From Cheilinus undulatus (taxonomy: Eukaryota > Chordata > Actinopteri > Labriformes > Labridae), in assembly GCF_018320785.1 (NCBI RefSeq), contig NC_054886.1, positions 5,021,207 to 5,085,206 of the forward strand: 64,000 nt of DNA. Direction: 5' to 3'. Positions 60,417 through 64,000 of this stretch are shown piece after piece; positions within the stretch are counted from its first letter, which is position 1; every line of letters starts with the position of its first letter. Below the pieces are notes generated by a model. It was given only the letters and a program-made list of their open reading frames with translations. It was not told where the DNA came from and did not search any database. A program made the position numbers and the translations under genes.

Positions 60417-61268
60417 AATCAGAATCATTTATTATCATTGTACACAGGTACAACAAAATTGTACGCAGTTCCTCTCAGTGCAATTATAATTTATTATTGA
60501 AACTGCTCTGGGATAGGTGCTGTTTTTCAGTCTGTTAGTTTTGGTTCTTATTGTCCTGAACCGCCTTGTGCTGGGTGGGATGAGTCCTTCAGGATGCCCA
60601 GGGCCTTCCTGTGGCAGCGGGACCTGAACAGCTCCTCTAAGAAGAGGAGAGCACAGCCTGTGATTTTCTGTGCTGTGTTGATGACCCTCTGGAGAGCTGT
60701 CTTCTCCAGAGCAGTGCAGCTAGAGAACCACACTAGGATGCAGTATGCCAGTACACTTTCAATGGAGCATGGCCAGGGCTTGCTCTTCTGGACCCTCAGG
60801 GAGTGGAGTCACTGCTGTGCCTTTTTGATCAGCGCTGTGGTGTTGGTTTTCCAGGTCAGGTCATCTTTCAGGTGCAGGCCCAGGAACTTGAAGTCCGAGA
60901 CCCTCTCCACACAGTCCCCGTTGATGTGTATGGGCTGGGGGTCAGATCTGTTTCACCTGAAGTCCACTATTTTTTCTTTAGTCTTAGTTGTGTTGAGGAC
61001 CAGGTTGTTGATGCTGCACCATGATGACATTTGACCTCACCCCTGTACACAGATTCATCTCCCCCTGAGATGAGTCCGACCACTGTCGTGTCATCTGCGT
61101 GCTTCATGATGGAGTTGCCTGGGTGGGTGGGGGTGCAGTCATGTGTATAGAGAGTGCAAAGCAGGGGACTCAGTACACATCCTTGTGGGGAGCCGGTGTT
61201 GAGGCTGAGTGCTGTGGAGAGGTGGGGCCCTACTCTGACTCTCTGTGGCCGGTCGCTGAGGAAGTTCT
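60417..61268 (-). mobile_element. 5'-truncated LINE (CR1/L2-like), RT C-terminal half
   Basis: The minus-strand frame 61317-60967 reads NTGSPQGCVLSPLLCTLYTH, then KHADDTTVVGLISGGDE, the RT motifs B and C of L2/CR1-type LINEs. Downstream frame 60733-60548 has LEKTALQRVI...LGILKDSSHPAQ, the family's C-terminal domain. It ends in a gattctgattc-like tail (gaatcagaatcatttattat on plus). Inserted into D2; empty in D1. Confidence 0.82.
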
Positions 61269-61724
61269 TAATCTGGCAGTAATGTTTAATGCAGTTGCAT
61301 ATCAATCCCAGGGACATTAGGTTTCGTTTCCTGTTTCAGTAAAAGGGGAACCTGTCAAAGTTTTACAGCATTTTATGGTGACGATTTTAATGTGCTTCAA
61401 CGTCGAACTCTGAAATATTGTTAATTTTTTGTATCGTAATCTTAAATTAAAGATCCAGCTCATATATAAAGTGACAGAGACATTGGCTGGGAGGACAGGG
61501 GTATGATGGAAAAGATGGAGTTAGAAAGAAGCAACAGAAGAAACCCCATGAAGACAAATGCTGAAAGAGATTTTGAGTTCTAGCTCGGAACAAGAAAAAA
61601 AAAAACTAAATTTGTTATGTAAGGTTGGAAAATAATAGAACATTGCGCCTGATTCAGAGGAGGGATTTTTTTTGGGAAGATTCTGAAATTCATCAAATTT
61701 TATTGTTTTTTGAATTTTTTTGGT

Positions 61725-63635
61725 AGCAGCGACTCCTCGAGCTCCTGGGACTGAGCCCACTTTACCTAATGTCAGAGCCGACCTCTGTGCTGAATCAGCA
61801 ATAAATACGTGCGTGAAGTACAGCTCAGACGAACTGATCTACATAAGAGACAGTTCGAGGACTACCATTTCGTCAGTCCTGAAAACAACTCTTGGCAGAC
61901 TGCAGCTACTGAGAACACGGTGGTGCAGCAGAGCAGAGGGTCGGTTGGCTGGCTCAGCTAAAGGCTGGCAAGCCACCGATTCTGTCCCTCTTTCTGGCCA
62001 ACGTTTGCTCCCTGGACAACAAAATGGACTTGATATGCTTTAAGGCTGGGGGTTTCGAAAGAGATGAGGAGCTGCTCTGTGCTTCGTCTGACGGAAACGT
62101 GACTAAACAACAACATGCCAGACTCAGCCTTCCAGCTCGATGAGTTCCATGCGGATGGTGACCACCGGTCGGGGAAAACACGAGGAGGAGGACTGTGTGT
62201 ATATGTCGACAAAGGTTGGTGTACAAACTGTGGACTGGTAAGAAGCTACTGCTCTGAGGATATGGAACATTTGACTGTTAAATGCCGGCCACACTATCTG
62301 CCTCGTGAGTTCACAGCTGTGTTCGTCACCATTGTTTACATCCTGCCGGGTGCTAATGCTAACAAGGTGCTAAGGGAGCTACACGACACCATTCGCTCAC
62401 TGCAGACCAAGCACTCGGAGGCATTCTATGTGGTTGCGGGGGACTTCAAACACATAAAACTGATGGACATTTTACCCAGATTTAATCAGCATGTCACCAT
62501 ACCTACACAGGGAAACAACACGCTGGACTGTGTGTACACAAACATACGTGGAGCATACAGAGCCCTCCCCCGCCCCCACCTAGGTCTCTCCGATCACATC
62601 TCCATTCTGCTGGCCCCAGCCTATCGTCCTCTGGTGAAACAGTCAAGACCAACAAGGAGGACTGTGACTGTATGGCCCAGCGATGCAGCCCTCATGCTCC
62701 AGGACTGCTTCCAGAGCACAGACTGACAGGTCTTCAGAGAGGCAGCTACACAGGAAGGAGAGGTAGACCTAGAGGAATACACGTTCTCTGTCTTGAGCTT
62801 CATCTCGAAGTGTGCCGGTGATGTCACCACCACCAGGACAATAACTGTCTACTCTAGCCACATTGTAAGTGGTCTCCAGCTTCAGGTACCTGGGTGTTAA
62901 TCTGACCGAGGACCTTACCTGGAGTCACAACACCTTCTGTTTGATTAAGAAGGCCCACCAGCGGCTCTGCTTCCTAAGGAAACTGCAGCGTGATGGACTG
63001 GGGAGCTCTGTCCCAAGGTGCTTCTATCGATGTGTGGTGGAGAGCATCCTCAGCACCAGCATTATCGTGTGGCATGGCAGCTGCTCCGCTGCAGAGAGGA
63101 AGGCTCTGCAGAGGGTGGTGAAGGCTGCACAGAGGACTGTGGGGAGCAGCCTACCCACCACCACAGACATTTACAGGATGAGATGCAGAAAGAGGGCCAC
63201 CTGCATCATGACAGCCCTCCCTCATCCTGAACATACACGTTTTGACCCTCTCCCCTCCGGCAGGCGGCTGCAGAGCATTTGGAGCAAGACCATCAGGCTC
63301 AGGAACAGCTTCTTTCCGGAAGCTGTTAGACTGTTGAACTGGAGCGGTGCTATGTAGCCCCCCACACACATATCTGCACTATGATCACTTGCAGTTGCTG
63401 GACTTCCTCATGTATTTAGCAGTGCTAAATTCGGCTGCCTTAGTTTTAGTTTTACTTTGTCTGTACTTGTACTTGTATTTTTATACTTCTATATTTATGG
63501 TTGTCAAACCTATTTTTATATATTGTTTTCTTAGATATTTATCGGGCTTAAAAACAGGACCTTGAGGGTGAAATTTCGTGCTATCCATGTGTAAACGTGT
63601 GCTAGTATGACAATAAAACTTCTTGAATCTTGAAA
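61725..63635 (+). mobile_element. LINE (CR1/L2-like) with internal deletion
   Basis: The plus strand contains endonuclease sequence (62115-62726: GGGLCVYVDKGWCTN, VVAGDFKHIKL, LGLSDHISILL) and then the C-terminal RT region (62869-63357: RYLGVNLTEDLTWSHN, LQRVVKAAQ, LPSGRRLQSI). The whole catalytic RT core between them is missing. The 3' UTR ends in caataaaacttcttgaatct at 63612-63631. Related to, but in opposite orientation from, the LINE at 60417-61268. Confidence 0.85.
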
Positions 63636-64000
63636 AAAACAAAGTGTAGAGACCACTCTTACATACTTTAAAGTGCTAGTATGACAGAGTAAAATAATCT
63701 ATTTCTCACTCATTAGCACCCAAATATGCTTGAGTAACACAGACAATAATGTCCTCTGAAATTATAATTGAAATATTTTTTCTGTCAATATAGCACTGAT
63801 TAAATAAATCAAGAGTACCTGGATGCACCTGAGGACCTCCACTTCGCTAATTGGAGTCGGTTTCACCTATTTATATCCAGAAGGTTGAAGATGTCCATAA
63901 ACATAGGTGTTCAGTCAGGCAAGGAACTCTGAATGGGGAGTGATGCAGGCTGCAGGCATCTGTGAGCTGCTATCCTCCATCAGAAATGTCAAACAGTTGC

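Larger units (their letters stand above)
60222..63850. repeat. Duplicated block D2
   Basis: Counterpart of D1, interrupted by a minus-strand LINE (60417-61268) and a plus-strand LINE (61725-63635). Similarity to D1 resumes exactly after each insert, giving clean insertion borders. The last 150 bp of the window (63851-64000) hold nothing I recognise. Confidence 0.78.

Overview
The window looks like a teleost (probably percomorph) fish chromosome. The evidence is a tandem cluster of six-exon ependymin-family genes embedded in repeats typical of fish genomes: Tc1/mariner remnants, hAT-like elements, a Penelope-like element, L2/CR1-like LINEs, a Ty3/Gypsy fossil and TTAA-flanked short DNA elements. 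Nothing prokaryotic is present.

Host genes. Six ependymin-family copies all lie on the minus strand. I reconstructed them exon by exon from splice sites and reading frame. Gene 1 (1341-4275, 213 aa) is the diverged copy. Genes 2 (19547-23050, 217 aa), 3 (32462-34673, 216 aa), 4 (40370-43203, 216 aa) and 6 (56609-59137, 216 aa) are intact recent paralogs. Gene 5 (48831-51331) is a pseudogene that has lost its 3' end and carries a one-base deletion in exon 4. All share exon lengths 67/35/135/about 190/about 97/about 130, intron phases 1-0-0-1-2, a signal peptide, four conserved cysteines and N-glycosylation sequons, so they encode small secreted glycoproteins. Each has a TATA-like box about 70-80 bp before the ATG.

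Layout. 0-5 kb: Tc1 remnant and gene 1, which has a 21-bp minisatellite in intron 5. 5-15 kb: a 31-bp minisatellite in two blocks, separated by a cluster of DNA-transposon insertions. 15-18 kb: an anonymous duplicated flank and a Penelope-like retroelement with a hammerhead-ribozyme-like 3' end. 18-25 kb: unit 2 (gene 2, solo Gypsy LTR, minisatellite). 25-29 kb: an APE-type LINE inserted into the duplicated flank. 29-39 kb: unit 3 (gene 3, internally deleted Gypsy with both LTRs, minisatellite). 39-47 kb: unit 4 (gene 4, Gypsy LTR, unclassified DNA). 47-55 kb: unit 5 (pseudogene, block D1, long-TIR element). 55-64 kb: unit 6 (gene 6, block D2 interrupted by two LINEs).

How it fits together. 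The array grew by duplication of units that carry the gene plus the same intronic and flanking transposons. Shared insertions and empty sites give a relative history: the intron-3 element nest is oldest, the Gypsy LTR next to the promoter is shared by genes 2, 3 and 4 but absent from 5 and 6, and single-copy insertions came later. The most interesting signal is that differences among the young paralogs in exons 3 and 4 are almost all amino-acid replacing, while exon 1 is nearly invariant. This suggests diversifying selection on the mature secreted protein.
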